Positions 1-13,162 of a stretch of 64,000 bases of DNA are shown here, piece after piece. This DNA comes from Azadirachta indica (taxonomy: Eukaryota; Streptophyta; Magnoliopsida; Sapindales; Meliaceae). A program made the position numbers and the translations under genes. Each line of letters starts with the position of its first letter. Position 1 is the first letter of the stretch. The notes below the pieces were generated by a model that worked only from the letters and a program-made list of their open reading frames with translations, made no database searches and was not told the origin of the DNA. The stretch is from contig CM040452.1 in NCBI GenBank assembly GCA_022749755.1, positions 21,408,350 to 21,472,349 of the forward strand, given 5' to 3'.

Positions 1-48
1 TAATCTAAATCTAAAGATTAACATGTCTAAATCAAATAGCACACTTAC

Positions 49-3000
49 TGTTCCTTCCAGCATTTTCAATAGTGCTTGTTGAACACCCTCTCCAGACACA
101 TCTCGACTAATGTTAAGGCTCTCTGCCTGCCCAAAAATTAAGAGCAATGAAGAAACTGTTCATTTCAAAGAAAAATAATTTTTAAAATAAAAATGTTTCA
201 ACCATGAAGAAGTGAGGGGAACCTTTTTGGTGATCTTGTCAACTTCATCAATATACACAATGCCCTGCTGTGCAGCTGCAACATTATAGTCAGAAGCCTG
301 GGATTTGCAAAAATGAGAATGGTTTTAGATCTGCAATCCAATAGCAGCATAAAATGGCATATTCCAACAGTTTTTCATGAGACTTAGAGGCAACAAACGT
401 AAGAAAGACATGTCTATATTACAAGGATATGAAGACACATGCAGCCTTCACTACAAGCAACTTTCATTTGCTACTTTAAAAACACAATATGAAGTCCTAA
501 TTAAAACCAAGCTCATAATCTTTCTATATCTACAAGATATGAACAGAAGCTAAGAATTCCATCAGAAAATCAACTCCAACTGGTAAAAATTCTTCCTTTG
601 GAATGCCCATACTTGAGAACATTGTAGCACCCAAATTTCATACAAACTTAACAGAGAATCACTGACTTCTATTGCAACGAAGGAATAAAAGACAAACATA
701 TAGTAGTCTTTTACTGTTAATAACTTTTCAAAATCTAATTGATGCTTGCAAATAAATTATGTTCTATGACTTTACCATGAGAAGCTTGTATAAGATGGAC
801 TCCACATCCTCCCCTACATATCCTGCCTGCATAAAAAAAAGCCAATGCCTCAATAAAGTGAGTGCCAGTTGCAATTTTCTGAAACTTCCATCTCAAGTAT
901 GGCAGCCAAATAATTAAATGTAATAAAAAAATTATTGAAAAAGAATCCCGAGGAAGGAGACTAATACAAACAAAAGAAAGAGGGAGGGAGAGACAGAAGA
1001 ATATGCAAGAAAAAAAAAATCCAATTACTACAAAAGTCAACAACTTGCCTGTGTCAATGTAGTGGCATCTGCAATAACAAACGGAACATTCACAAAGCGT
1101 GCCAAGGTCTTGGCAAGTAAAGTTTTCCCTGTCCTTGAAAGAGAATTAAAAGATGGCAGGTGAGACCGGTAACAGACAAGAGGCATTGGAATAATAGTTA
1201 AAAGTTAAATTCTATGAAAGCCCAGTCAAAAAATTGATATAAGTCTGCAATTAGAATAGGATGACACCAAATTACCTGAGCCTGTTGGCCCCATTAGGAG
1301 AATGTTACTTTTCTCCAGCTCCACAGTGTCATCTTCTACTGCCTCTGCCAATGAACTACCAGATTCTCCTGCTGGCCTAACTTCCCAAGTGATCATAAAA
1401 TTGTTAACAACTGCATTCACTCTCAACAAAAGTGTTCGATAGTAACAAACGGCTAAGCAAGCACACGGGGAGATGAAGCATGTGCACCATGCACAAACAA
1501 ACACACAAACTTACATTCATTCAAAAATTAAAAATGTTAGATGCATCTATGATACCTCTTACTTAAGAAGACCAGCTGAAAAATTAGAGGCATCAAGTAT
1601 AGTAACAAAATATATAATAATGGTGATATATTTGTCATTCACACTTCGAAAGCTTGCGTGTTGAGCTAACATTTTTCTTTCCTTTTGACACGTAAATATT
1701 TATCCGATATTAGGCTAAATGTCATTAAGTCAAACCCAAACTACACCATGTTTTGTGGTCTGACTTCAATTTCCAAGAGACATTGGCCGCATATACAGCC
1801 AGGTAACGCATGGACTGCCTTTAATGTTATATTAGATGAGTAACCTAGCTTTCTTCGTAGTTTCCTCCTCAAGATATACATACACGGCAGCAAAATGAGA
1901 AAAATAGATTTAGACAAGCTGTGTATGTACAGAAGGTAAAGGGCTAACCGTCTTTGCAATGAATCGTTATAAATTCTCATATAGTGATTATAAACAGCCA
2001 CAGCGAGCACCTGTATTTAAGAAAAGAATTAAGAATATAGAAATAACAATATCATTACTCGATGATAATGTTGAAAGTGAATTCATGATTTAAAAGATCA
2101 TTGCACAAAACCATGATAAAGTTCATCTTTCCTTTTCTTTAACTCTCCAAAGCATCTCCTACAAAAGCATGTCCACATTTTTCAACAATGCAGATGAACT
2201 AAAATCGTACCAACCAATCCACAACATGCCCAAACAAAAGCACAGCTAAAAACAGCAAAAATTGTCAAGTTGTCCAAGAAAGTTTCTTCCCACCTGAACT
2301 ACTTTGCATGAGTCTGACAACAAAAACTTTTCATATAACAAACCAAAATAAAACATATGCTTCACCTCCAAACTAAATTAAAACTCCGTATGGAAATAAT
2401 ATATTAACACTCTAAGCTAGTTTTCTTGCTTTTAAGATTTTCATACCCAAAATTAAATTACAAATTACTATCATAAACACATGAAAGTCCTGAACAAAAG
2501 CAACCAAACAATGCCAAACAAAAAAATTACACACAAAAAAAAAAAAAAAAAAAAACCTAAAGAAAAACGAATTTACCTTCTTAGCCCTCTCCTGCCCAAT
2601 AACAAACTTATCTAGCCCTTTACAAATTTCCTTTGGAGTTGGAAACTTGTTCCCCAAATTTGACCCGCCCCAGCACGCATCCTTCAAACCCGACCCGAAA
2701 CCACTTCCAGTCACGCCACCGCGTACCAAATTCGGGCCTTGGCCGTTGAGCCGAACCGCAATCCCGTCTCCCGGAGGTTGCCACACCTCTGGCGGATCCC
2801 CATAGGAGCTCCTAATACTACCATTTCCATCAAAATCCTTACTCTCTTTTCCCCGGATATTCAATTTTGGATTCTTATCCAACGATAATTGAGAGCCCCC
2901 TTCGATCGATTCGCCGCGAAGGGAAACAGGCCGGAACGAAGTGAAGTAGTACGGAGTATTGATGAAGTGATCATCCAACTTGGTACGGTTCGTACTGTTG

Positions 3001-3110
3001 GAGGTGGCCGTCCGACCGGCATGCATGTAATTGAGAACCATGTATCTGAATTGGGCGACCGTCAACGACGCCGTTCCGGTGGCTGGTTTGGATCTGAGCG
3101 CAGCAGCCAT
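49..3110 (-). CDS. CLPX: ATP-dependent Clp protease ATP-binding subunit ClpX-like, mitochondrial (N-terminal part)
   Basis: AAA+ unfoldase that feeds substrates to the ClpP protease; plant ClpX proteins act in mitochondria. Seven coding exons are visible: 2577-3110, 1949-2010, 1276-1376, 1049-1128, 776-826, 223-297 and 49-126; the C-terminal half lies beyond the window start. Exon 1 gives a basic, Ser/Thr-rich leader (MAAALRSKP...) and ends in the ClpX-typical [10 protein letters not shown]. Exon 3 to 4 encodes the Walker A motif GPTGSGKT, exon 5 GYVGEDVES, exon 6 the Walker [11 protein letters not shown], exon 7 [17 protein letters not shown]. No Cys4 zinc finger is visible in exon 1, unlike bacterial ClpX. 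The start is the first ATG (3110); the frame is open a little further upstream but without another ATG. The intron between exons 4 and 5 appears to be GC-AG. The family call is firm; mitochondrial targeting is inferred. Confidence 0.93.
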
Positions 3111-4218
3111 TTGTGCGGGAAATTTCAATTTTCCCGGAAAAAAAGATTAGGGTTGAAAAACCGAAATTTTCCAGAGGTCATGCAAAAAAGAGGTCACAAC
3201 GGAAATTTTTTGGAGTTTGAGAGAATTTGAGGTGAATTAAATTGGGAAATTGTTAGAATTTGAAGATTGAGAAATAAAACGGACAATTTTTGAACAAGAA
3301 ATAAAACACAGTCAACAAAGGATAACAGCAGATAAAATAATAAAATATCTTTCTTATTACAGGACGTGAGGTTTCCAGAGAAACTAATAAACTGTTTTTT
3401 TCTGTGTTTTGGCAATTAACGAAAACGATGTCGTAGCGGCTTAGCAAATTGATGTCCAAGTAACGACAGTGTATAAAAAATATCAAAGACACTGAATTTG
3501 GCAGCTTCTTCCACGATTTGAAATAATCTTTCAAGAGAAATCTGTGTATGGATAATCTTCTTGGTTTTGTACAATGTACTATTTGAACAACTCCCAATTT
3601 CCCAATTGCTGAATGAAAAATTTTAGGTATAAAACGCCTTTAAAATAAGATTATTTGTATTTGATGATTAATGTTTTGGGGGTTGTTGGATTAGAGATAA
3701 ATTTTTTTTTTTAAAGTCTTAGCAAAAGTCAAAATGAATTAAAATATATTTATAATTGTCCACAACAATAAATATGCATTGACCACTCTTTCTATTACAC
3801 ATGCCAATTTAATTTCATAACAATAAGGATTAAATAAATTAAAAATTACTACACCTCGATACCCAACCCAAGTGATTAATTGCGTCCGTAGCTTATAAAC
3901 AAGGCTTTTCAATGGATTATTGAATATAATGCAACAATTAGTATATAGAAAGAAAAAAAAAATGACCAAAAAAAAAAAAAATTCAATATCTAATCACTTA
4001 GTATACTGAACACATGTTATGTGTAATAATAAGACGAAAGGTGCAGACTGCTTGTCAAATAAGGCATACATTTTTAGCTTGCAGCAATGTCATGTGCTGC
4101 ATTTGTTCCAAAACAAATATTACCAAATTACCATGACCTCCCAAAGCACACGACCTTCTAACAGTCAAGAAATCAAAATTGTCAGCAGATGGTAATGAGG
4201 TCGAGAGCAAAAGCCGTC
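3111..4218. other. Intergenic: ClpX upstream region and 3' flank of the JmjC gene
   Basis: This stretch holds the presumed 5' UTR and promoter of the minus-strand ClpX gene and, further right, the 3' UTR of the minus-strand JmjC gene ending at 4219. It is AT-rich with short A tracts near 3950-3980. The open frames here have no plausible codon pattern or splice sites. I see no further gene. Confidence 0.6.
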
Positions 4219-7200
4219 TCACTCGAGCTGCGAAGTCAGGCTTTTGGCTTCACTTACAGCAGCAGTTGCAGCATACAGTGCCATCTTTTTCACCTATAAT
4301 ACATGTTTTCTGTAAGTGATAGAAATATCTACAATAAAGTCGCCATACATGGTATTGTTGCTAGAAGCTAAAACAAAGATTTGGGGATGTATTTTGTTCT
4401 GGATAAAAATTTAGGGACAAAGATGCTGCAGAAAGAAATGTACAAGAAAAATGTACCTCTAATTTGTCTTCCTTGGCTCTGTGACCTATCGGAAGCAAAC
4501 GAAACTCCTCTGTCAACCGAATGCATTCTTGAACATTTTCAGGGGATACAAAGTCAAGGGCCACTTTGATGCATGACTGCAAAAGGATATAAGATAGTGT
4601 TTAATAAAAAAAAAAATTAAATAGAACTACATAGTAAAATGCAAAGGAAGAAACTCCAAATGTCTACTTCAGGAGTAATGATATCAACTGTAATTGCCTA
4701 GTTAAATCATTTTCCACCTTTGATGGAATGCTGCCTCACACTATTCATAAAGGAGATATTTTTTAAGGAATGAACATTTTTTAAGTGATTTATTTGTCTG
4801 GGTTGATCACAAGAATCTCACCTTCCTATTTCTCACTTGATGCGGGCATCCTGCAGGAATGAAAACAGCCTCACCAAGGTGTTGCTCAAATGTCCAGGGT
4901 TCAATATCTGAAAAGTAATAGATGGTTACATACTAGTATGGCATTGTTGTATAATAAAATGTCTGTTTGATATTATATCTTACTGAACTCCTCCTTCAGC
5001 TGCTTTTTATGTTTCTCGTTTAGAAAAAGGGTCTGGTCATGAATTGGGTGAATAACCTAAGGCAAGTGCAAGACATCAGCATAAAACAATATTAATCACA
5101 ATAATATCAAAAACATTGATAGGCAGATGATGCATACAGAATTCACTGGAAGATTACTGGTGTGAAAAAATTCTTTCTGATGCTTCTGTAGGTACTCAAT
5201 TAATTTGGGTACATCCTGCCTACGGAAAATGTCCCACACAGCACCACCATATTGAACTTCCCCCATCTGATTATCTTGAACAGAATCTCCATTAGCATGT
5301 GCATCTATTGCATTCATGCAATGAGCAAACCACTTGGAAGCTGCATCCATCTCGTCTTGGTCTGGCTTTGGGACACAAAAATCAGAAATCTGTACATTTG
5401 TATTCAAATTTCTGGCTGAGTGCAGATTGGTATTATCACTCGCTGTCCTCTCCAAAGAAGCTGACCGCCTAAGAGCACAAGCTTCCCCGTTTGAAGATAT
5501 CTGCACAGTGTTCAACTCTTCAGATATATTTTGCATGTCATCTTGTTTCTCTTCCTCTACATTAAAGTCTTCCATCAAGGAGTTGCTCTCAGTGGTGTCC
5601 ACTCCTTTAGAATATTTACTTCTCCAATGTTTTTTTCGTGGCTTCCTTCCAAATTTACCTGATGGCTTTGGCACCGAACTTGAAAGCTTACGCAGATCTT
5701 CAACATGATATTTCTTCTGTAGCTTCTTAATAATTTTTTGTTGCCACGGGGGAATCTTCACTTCAGCTGTGTGAGTCAGAACATTGACCTAAAAGGAAGC
5801 CCAAATAAAAGATATGACCTCATGAATCCAATTAGATCAAAGAAAATTGTATTACCTGCTGAGTTCTAACTATTAATAATATTTAAAATTAAACAGTTCA
5901 TTAACCATGATATGACTAAATGAGACTGTTTTATTTGATTTTTTAATTTGATGCAAAATAAATTATCATACTTATTCTGAATGTTTTTGTTAGTGTTCTG
6001 TTGGGTTTAACAGCTTATTTTTATTTTGTTTAAATGATTAATGTCAAGTAATCACCTAACCCAAAATATTAAACTAATAGGTGGGGGTTCAACAATTGTG
6101 TTTAAGACCCTCTAATTTACAGTGAATATTGTGAGATGCATCATATCTCTAAACACAATGAGGCATTAGCTTATTTTGCAATATCTAAATCTTCAGAACT
6201 GCGTTTTGTAAGTTAAATCTTCAATAAATATAACTGTTAAAGGTCAAGAATGAAAGTAGAAGCATGTAGAAACCTGGAACATTTCTGAATACAGCAGTAC
6301 CATAATCATAAAGATAAGTACCAATTTTATAGATAACTGTTGCATACCGCATCAGAAATGTCACAATGGAGTTTTGTCACTGAATCACCTCGACCAAGTT
6401 CTTCCAAATACCCATAAGCAATGTATGCTTTGGGTCCCAAGTCTGGCTTCAAAACAGCAGGTAGCTTTGTAGCAAGATTCAATACACCAGATTTTGGATG
6501 GGTATAATCAGCAAATGGAAGCATAGCTATGAATTCAGCACCGTGCCTTGGCAAACACTCTTCAAATAAATTTGATGGAGGCCAATCCTTCAACTTCAGC
6601 ATTCCTGGCCACCCATTCCTATACCTACGACCCTCTAAGTAGCCCTTAAAGAACTGAAAAACATTAATTTCAACCTGTAGCACCAAGAGGAAACATATGC
6701 TTAGATTATAGTTGAAACTGGAACCAACTACCAGCAGAAAAGTCAATCAAGATACTAAAACTTGATAGAGAATAGGCATAACAAAAATTCACCATGCATC
6801 ATGCCGAAAGTAAGAATAATAGAATTCATCATTGTCTAATATCAAAAATTCCTAAAGTGCAGCTTTGGCATACACAAACATGAACACATACCTCACACCA
6901 ATCCAAACAATCAATGGCTTTAAATTTTTCGTTATCATTTTTCAATATCCTTTTCGCTCCCATAAAGGCCCTGTACATGACCATTGGATCCCAACTAAGA
7001 CCAGATGTCTTTTCAAGAACGTTTCTAACAATAACAGGTTCACCTCTGATCCAGTGCATTTGAAAATGCTTGATTTCATTGTTTGCCAGGTGAATAGCAT
7101 TTGGGCAGTACAGAAAATTGTCTGGACTGTTCTCCCTATAAGCTGCCTGCCTTACTTCAAAAGCTTTTATTCCATTTTCAGCTGAATCGATAGGATGGCA

Positions 7201-10200
7201 CAGAGAACATCCTTGAGAACAATTGATTTCCAGTGACTGATGATTGGCAGTCAGCTCCTCTGTGGTCTTAATCAATTTGTCAACCCAATTAGCATCAAAA
7301 ATGCGTCTTAGTGCAAGTACTTGAGCACCACAACCTCCCTGTGCTTTGGGAGGACAAAGTATCCGACCATCAGCCTCTGCTCTCCAATCAAGAAACTTAA
7401 AAGACATATCAGCTTCAGAGTCGTCTGTTCCAAGATTCATTTGACTCTTCCCATCCATGGAATTCTGGCCGTTGAAATCTGTAACTTGACCCCTCACTTT
7501 TTCAACATATTGTTGTTGAGAAGCTTCTTCTTGCTTCCCTCCAGACTGAAAACTTTTTCTTATTTCCCAACAACAGGTGAGACAGAGATCATAGGAACAA
7601 ACAGGATTTGGACAGCTTCTATGGAAATTGACAATGGACGTACGGCAATTGTCACTGTTGGATAAGGAAAGGCTTATGGTTAAAAATTTTACCACAATAT
7701 ATAACAAAGTTATGAATGCAGATGTTTTCTTGAACACATAATATTACCACCTGACACTGCAAAAGGAACAGCTGTCAGTATCAGAAGAGAAAGCAAGCTA
7801 GTCAACAATAATCAACGAACCTATCGCCAATATCCAATTCGTACCACCAAAAAAGGAATACTAATGAATGAAGAAATCTCTCAACAGTCTGGACTCCTTT
7901 ACAAAATGTTTCCATGAGATAAACATGGATATATGCAATCAACATTTGTCACTGCCACTTAGGGAAGCAGAAGGCACATCTGCCAGGATCAGCACAGAAA
8001 ACCAAGAATATTCAACACAGACAATCCTATGCATCGGATCCAGTAGTCCATCACAACAAAGTCTATATATATAAATAGAGAGCTTTCTTTTAATTATGAA
8101 CTATTTCCAAAAAATGCTCCCGCACTATATATAATAACATTTTTCTAAAAAATTTGGTGAGAGAGAACAATAGAATCAGAAAAAGGCATCAAAGAGTACA
8201 GACAAGGTATATAAAGAATGATGAAAGAAGAATTTTGATAAATAAAAGCAAAAAATTTAAAGCTCACTTCCTCTGAATTCTTTCTATCATTAAAGAAAAA
8301 GAAATTATGAGATAAAAGGTTCTCCTAAATAAAGCTTTGCTCCTGATTCCTAAATTGCATAGGGAATGGGGTAACTAATTTCCGTCAGTGCCAAGCATAA
8401 GCCTCGTAAGAACTTACAGTATGGGGAGGATAATTTAGCACCAAGGCACTAAAAACAAAAAGCTTTTTCCTCTGATATACCACATTTTACCAATGATTAT
8501 AAGCCCACAAACAGAATATATAGGATGAAGATACCATGTATTCATGAACATCAGAGAGCATGAGATGATACCAATACACTCGATCATCATCGTCCAGGAT
8601 AGATCTTGTCACATCATCTTCTGTCAATTGAATACCTATGGAATGAGCAGAATAAATACATTAATAAGAATTTTCGCCATCTATCTGGCAAAGAAACCAA
8701 AACTGAAAATATGTAATCTGATAAGATTACAATACCGCAGATGTTGGTTTCTACTTCCAATTCAGAGTTCTGCTCCTGTTGAATATTCCTCAGGAGTGGT
8801 AGTGTTTTGTGTAGCAAGTAAAGCAACTTTTCCAATTTGATATTTTTGCCCTCTTCTTGATGCTCGGCCTTAGAACCATATATATTATTAGGCATTAAAA
8901 GGTAAAGAATGCACTGAAACCAAACCAAAGTATGCTGAGGAAAAAAATGGAAAAGAGATGAAAAAGTATGAAGGCACGCACCAGTACAACTAAATCTTCC
9001 TTAAGGCATACTCTGCAATTGCAGTTGCCCCTGCAAAAAGGACATGCAATCTCTATGTCCTCTCTTGTTTTCTCCGGGTACCTAATTCAGTTCTTCTAAA
9101 ACACTATCAGGAGTTGCCCAATAGACTTAAACATCAAATAAGAAGGAAATTCATTTCCAATTATAACTTTGCCGAAAAACTAGAAATTAATGCTATTGCT
9201 CTAACCAAAGTTGCTGGGAAAGTTTAAATGATATGGCAATAAATTGAAAGTCCGAAAATCACGTTTTACACTTTGGTTGTTTCATAAAAATTTAATTACC
9301 AATTAGTGAAGAAGCTAGGAAGTTTTCTTGTACAAGAGTAGCAGTTGTTTAATTGCGCCAAAAAGAGCTTTGTAAGATATTATTACCACTTTGCAACACA
9401 TTCATAGCAATAGCGTTTCCTTTTGCAATTGGAACAAATGACAACACCACTCCTATCATTCCTCAAACATTGGTGGCACATCAAACTCCTCTGCTCCTTC
9501 ATGCAGCTGATAGCATCCTAATACAGAGAGAAAATTTGTAACCAGTCAAGGTGGATTGCTAATGAAAATTGGAAGAACTATGTTATTGATAAGAACAGTC
9601 AACTGATACATCAAAAAGGACTGTAATAGAAGTAAATAGAACACAATCTATCCTTTTCCTCCTTTCATGGGCAAACTGCATTCCTAACACACAAACCTCA
9701 TTTCCAATGGATTAACAACTATTAAAACAATCAGTCATGATTATGGCAAGAAAAATGTTTCAGTTCCATTCATGACATCAGCATATCACAAAGGAATTTA
9801 GGATCACATACACTTCTAGGCCAGCTCTAGCTGAATGGCTACAGGAGCAACCAGACAACTGTGCCATTAACCATTCCCTTGTCGAAGTCATGAGAAAAAC
9901 ATGATTGATTGCATGAAAATTTTATCAAGATTTAAATAGCGTGACAGACAAATGAAGGACCAGTGTCACGCTATAGAGCATATAACTCATTAGGAGTGAC
10001 AAGATATTAAATTAACCATCTTTGTTTGCTCCCACTTCATTAGTTTTAGTAGTCATAATTTGCCAATTCTACTAATTTAACTGACCTCTAAAAGTTTTAA
10101 CAGTCATAAATGAAAATTAACAAGCATTTAAAAAAGCATATTGGCATATGAGAAACATTGAATTTGAAAGAACTCACTATTGATTTGAAGTTGTCTGATT

Positions 10201-12403
10201 GGTTGCAGGTCTTCTTTGGTCTTCCTCTAGGTCTCTTTTGAATATTGACAGAATCGAGAGATAATTTACATGTTTTTGTAACAATATGGCTGATATCCTT
10301 TCCATCTTCAACCAGAACACCCCTTTCCACAATCAAATCTTTTCCCTTTTCCTCTTTTATCTTAGTCGGAGGTCTCCGATGTTGATCCTTCAGCACTAAA
10401 ATCCTATTCAAAGCTTCCCCAAATAGAACTGTTCTCTTATTCTTTGCACCCTTTGCTTGGCATCGCTGATTTGGCTTTTCATCCCTGCCATCACTCTTGC
10501 CCACCTCTCTGACCTCATGTGTCCCTTCTTCTTTTGTCATGCTTATTTCTTTAGCCTTCAAAACCTCTGACTGATCATGTTTAGGCCCGTGCAAGTTTTC
10601 TCCAATATCACTACCAGAGACCTCACCGGGCATCCCCTTATCTTCCTCACCTACAAGAGCAGTTCTCATGTTGTCTGGCAACATGTTCCCATGACTAGAA
10701 CCATTATCACATACAATTTCACTGAGCATTCTTTGGTTTTCTTCACCTGTAAGACATTTTTTCTTAGTTTTAGAACCCTTTGGCCTGCCTCGCTTTCTCT
10801 TTAACTGGACAATCTCATCTCCGGCCGACAGCTGTTCAACAATTTCTTCAGCACTAAGAATTTCCTTCTTATTCTTCAAACTCTTTGGTCTGCCACACTT
10901 AACCTTCGGCTTGAAATTCTCTCGCTCTACTCTATCACCACCAATAGTTTCAATGGGCACTCCACTATCCCTCTGACTCTCAGAAACTGTCAGAAAAATA
11001 TTCCCAACAATACCATTGAAATATCCCTCAGTTTTGCCATGGATTCCCGGATATTCATCAACTGCATTGGGCTGAACCTGCTTATACTTTGGCTGCACAA
11101 TCCCATTGCCACTTGACTGCACAATACCTTCTCGAGCATCTGAAGTTTTCTTGGTACGAATGAAACCCTTTGGTCGGCCACGCTTTTTCTTCAGCCTAAC
11201 ATTCTCAGCCCCGCGATATTTACCATCCACACTTTCTCGGCCTGCATCAATTTTCATCTTATTCTTCGCACCCTTTGGTCTTCCACGTCTAATCTTAGTC
11301 CGAAAAATCTCATTACTTTCACCAGTGACCTGACCAATCATTACTTTAACATCTACAAGATCAGAAGTCCCTACATTTTCCATGGGCGTAGCAATTTTAT
11401 TACCACAATCTTTACCATTCGCAATTTGATCAGCCAATTCTTGATTTCGCTCTTGAAGATTCTCCTTTCTCTTATTCTTGGAACCCTTTGGCCGACCTCG
11501 TTTCTTCTTAGCTTCGGACTTAGCACCATCACCAACTTTAATTAACCCCTCGATACATTCTTGAGCAACAATAACCTTTTTCTTATTCTTTGCACCCTTA
11601 GGCCTGCCGCGCTTATTTTTTATCTTAATAATCTCATCCTTACCACCATTTTCACTTGCATTTACAGAAAACTCACCTTGATCTCCATTTCCACATGGTA
11701 TTTCACCAAACAGGCCCTGAATTCCATTTCCATCCAGACTTCCAAATAAACCAAACCCTTGGCCACAAAAATCCATGCCTCCATTTCCACTACCACCATT
11801 CACTTCATCAAAAAGACTGTCAATTCCTTCGCCAGCGGGCCCAAGACCACCATTTTCAGCACTGACTTCACCGAATAAACCCTCAAATAATTCAGCCGTA
11901 AAATCCAAACCACCATTTCCACCACATGTAGCAGTCTTCTCACCAGACTCACCAAGACCACCATTTTCATTAGCTTCCTTACCACTACCCACCTGTAACT
12001 CCTCACTCACAAGAATCCCACCTTCATCTTCACCAAACAACTCCTGGAAAACTTTGATATCAAACACTTCATTACCATTGTTACCACCATTTTCTACGCC
12101 TGCAGTAGAAGCTTCACCCTCTTGATTTCCCTGATCCCCAACACAAAGCTCAGAACTTTGACCAACATTCGCACTTATTTCTTCACTTTGCTTTTGCTTC
12201 TTTCTCTTCTGACCCACTTCAGTTTTACCTCCATTTTCAATCTTCCTCTTCTGCATCTCCATCTGCCTTCTTTGCGCATACAAGTGGTGCTTTTCACAAA
12301 AGGCTTTGCCGCTCAAAGCTCTTTCACTACACCTCCAATTCGGTGTGCCTCTTCTCCCACACCTTCTGTATTCTTCAGCATCTTTTTTCTTTCTTTCTCT
12401 CAT
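4219..12403 (-). CDS. Lysine-specific demethylase, JMJ25-like (KDM3/JHDM2 class) with WRC and AT-hook array
   Basis: Nuclear Fe(II)/2-oxoglutarate dioxygenase predicted to demethylate H3K9me1/2. Twelve exons: 10178-12403, 9387-9517, 8982-9081, 8736-8868, 8572-8635, 6892-7654, 6348-6674, 5138-5788, 4984-5056, 4822-4907, 4457-4576, 4219-4293; 4749 coding bases, 1582 residues. Domains in order: WRC zinc motif (residues ~15-40, C-x9-C-x10-C-x2-H); ENGG-rich acidic linker (~100-260); seven RGRPK-type AT-hooks (~266-726) plus one degenerate copy; KDM3 RING-like zinc finger (CHQC...CSNC...CYEC, then CPFC...CNCRVC); further Cys pairs (VYCDNC, CLTCC); JmjC domain. Metal ligands H-C-D (~1240) and the later His in [10 protein letters not shown] (~1500) are present, so it should be catalytically active. 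A lysine-rich insertion of about 200 residues separates them. Arabidopsis IBM1/JMJ25 is the best-known relative; exact orthology is not established. Confidence 0.93.
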
Positions 12404-12978
12404 TCAGGACAAAGAGAAATAAACAAAAACAATTAACAAAAAAATAAAAACCAAAGACCCCGTTTTCTTTCTCCAGATCGAAAAAAACGGAACGGCTACA
12501 GTGAGTTAAATCATAAATGCTATGAAACGGCTATGGATTATAGATTTTAACCCCACCAAAAATTTGCAACAGTTGATGGCGGAGAGAATCCATCGAGATA
12601 TTTTTATTTATTTTGTGAGACATTTTAAAAAAATAACTAATGGGCAAATTTTCACAAGACGAATTCGTACGGAGAAGTATTTAGGTGAAATGAATGTGAC
12701 GGTCCACTCACTGTACTGATGCTCAGTGGCATCTTCTTGAAATCTATGCAAATGCAAGTGTTGGAAACTACTTTTGTTTCTTCACTTCAAACGTTTTTTT
12801 AAGTACGCATTTTCATCTATTTAAAAGAAAATCCGTTTTTTTTTTTAATTTTAAAATTGTTATTAGTAATTCAACACTTTTTTTTTTTAAATCTGCAATG
12901 GACGTGAATTCGTTTTACCGTTAGGCCAAAGGCCTGATTAGTAATTCAACACTTTTGAACAATCGAAGAATGGCTGCG

Positions 12979-13009
<31 letters not shown>

Positions 13010-13153
13010 TATTTGTGTGTATCTATTTTTCTTACAAATACTTATCCTTTTAATTTATAATATTTTATTACCGTCTTTTATTTACTATTTCATCAAACAA
13101 AATGGAAATTTATTTCACCTTTTTTCGTAAAAGTATTTTCAAAGTTATTCTCA
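12404..13153. other. Upstream region of the JmjC gene
   Basis: Presumed 5' UTR and promoter of the minus-strand JmjC gene, followed by AT-rich intergenic DNA with a TA microsatellite. The T/A-rich leader directly upstream of the start codon carries no other open frame of interest. I see no gene here. Confidence 0.55.
12979..13007. repeat. (TA)n microsatellite
   Basis: An uninterrupted run of about 14 TA dinucleotides, read directly. It lies between the JmjC gene promoter and the Mutator-like element and is a likely length-variable marker. Confidence 0.95.
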
Positions 13154-13162
13154 CTTGGTTTT

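Noticed and set aside
2889..3230. Plus-strand open frame across the ClpX first exon
   Set aside because: It is the antisense shadow of ClpX exon 1, which has a clear protein and a good donor on the minus strand.
6865..7665. Plus-strand open frames opposite the JmjC gene
   Set aside because: Antisense to exon 6892-7654, which carries conserved zinc-finger and JmjC-adjacent sequence.
7742..7755. A 6-base mini-exon (TGTCAG) in the JmjC gene
   Set aside because: It is bounded by splice-like sites, but direct joining of 8572 to 7654 gives the expected VYCDNC zinc-finger sequence in frame, so no mini-exon is needed.
11775..12436. Plus-strand proline/serine-rich open frames opposite the JmjC exon 1
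   Set aside because: Their composition is explained by the antisense of Gly/Glu/Asn-rich repeats in the real protein; no start context or splice signals of their own.
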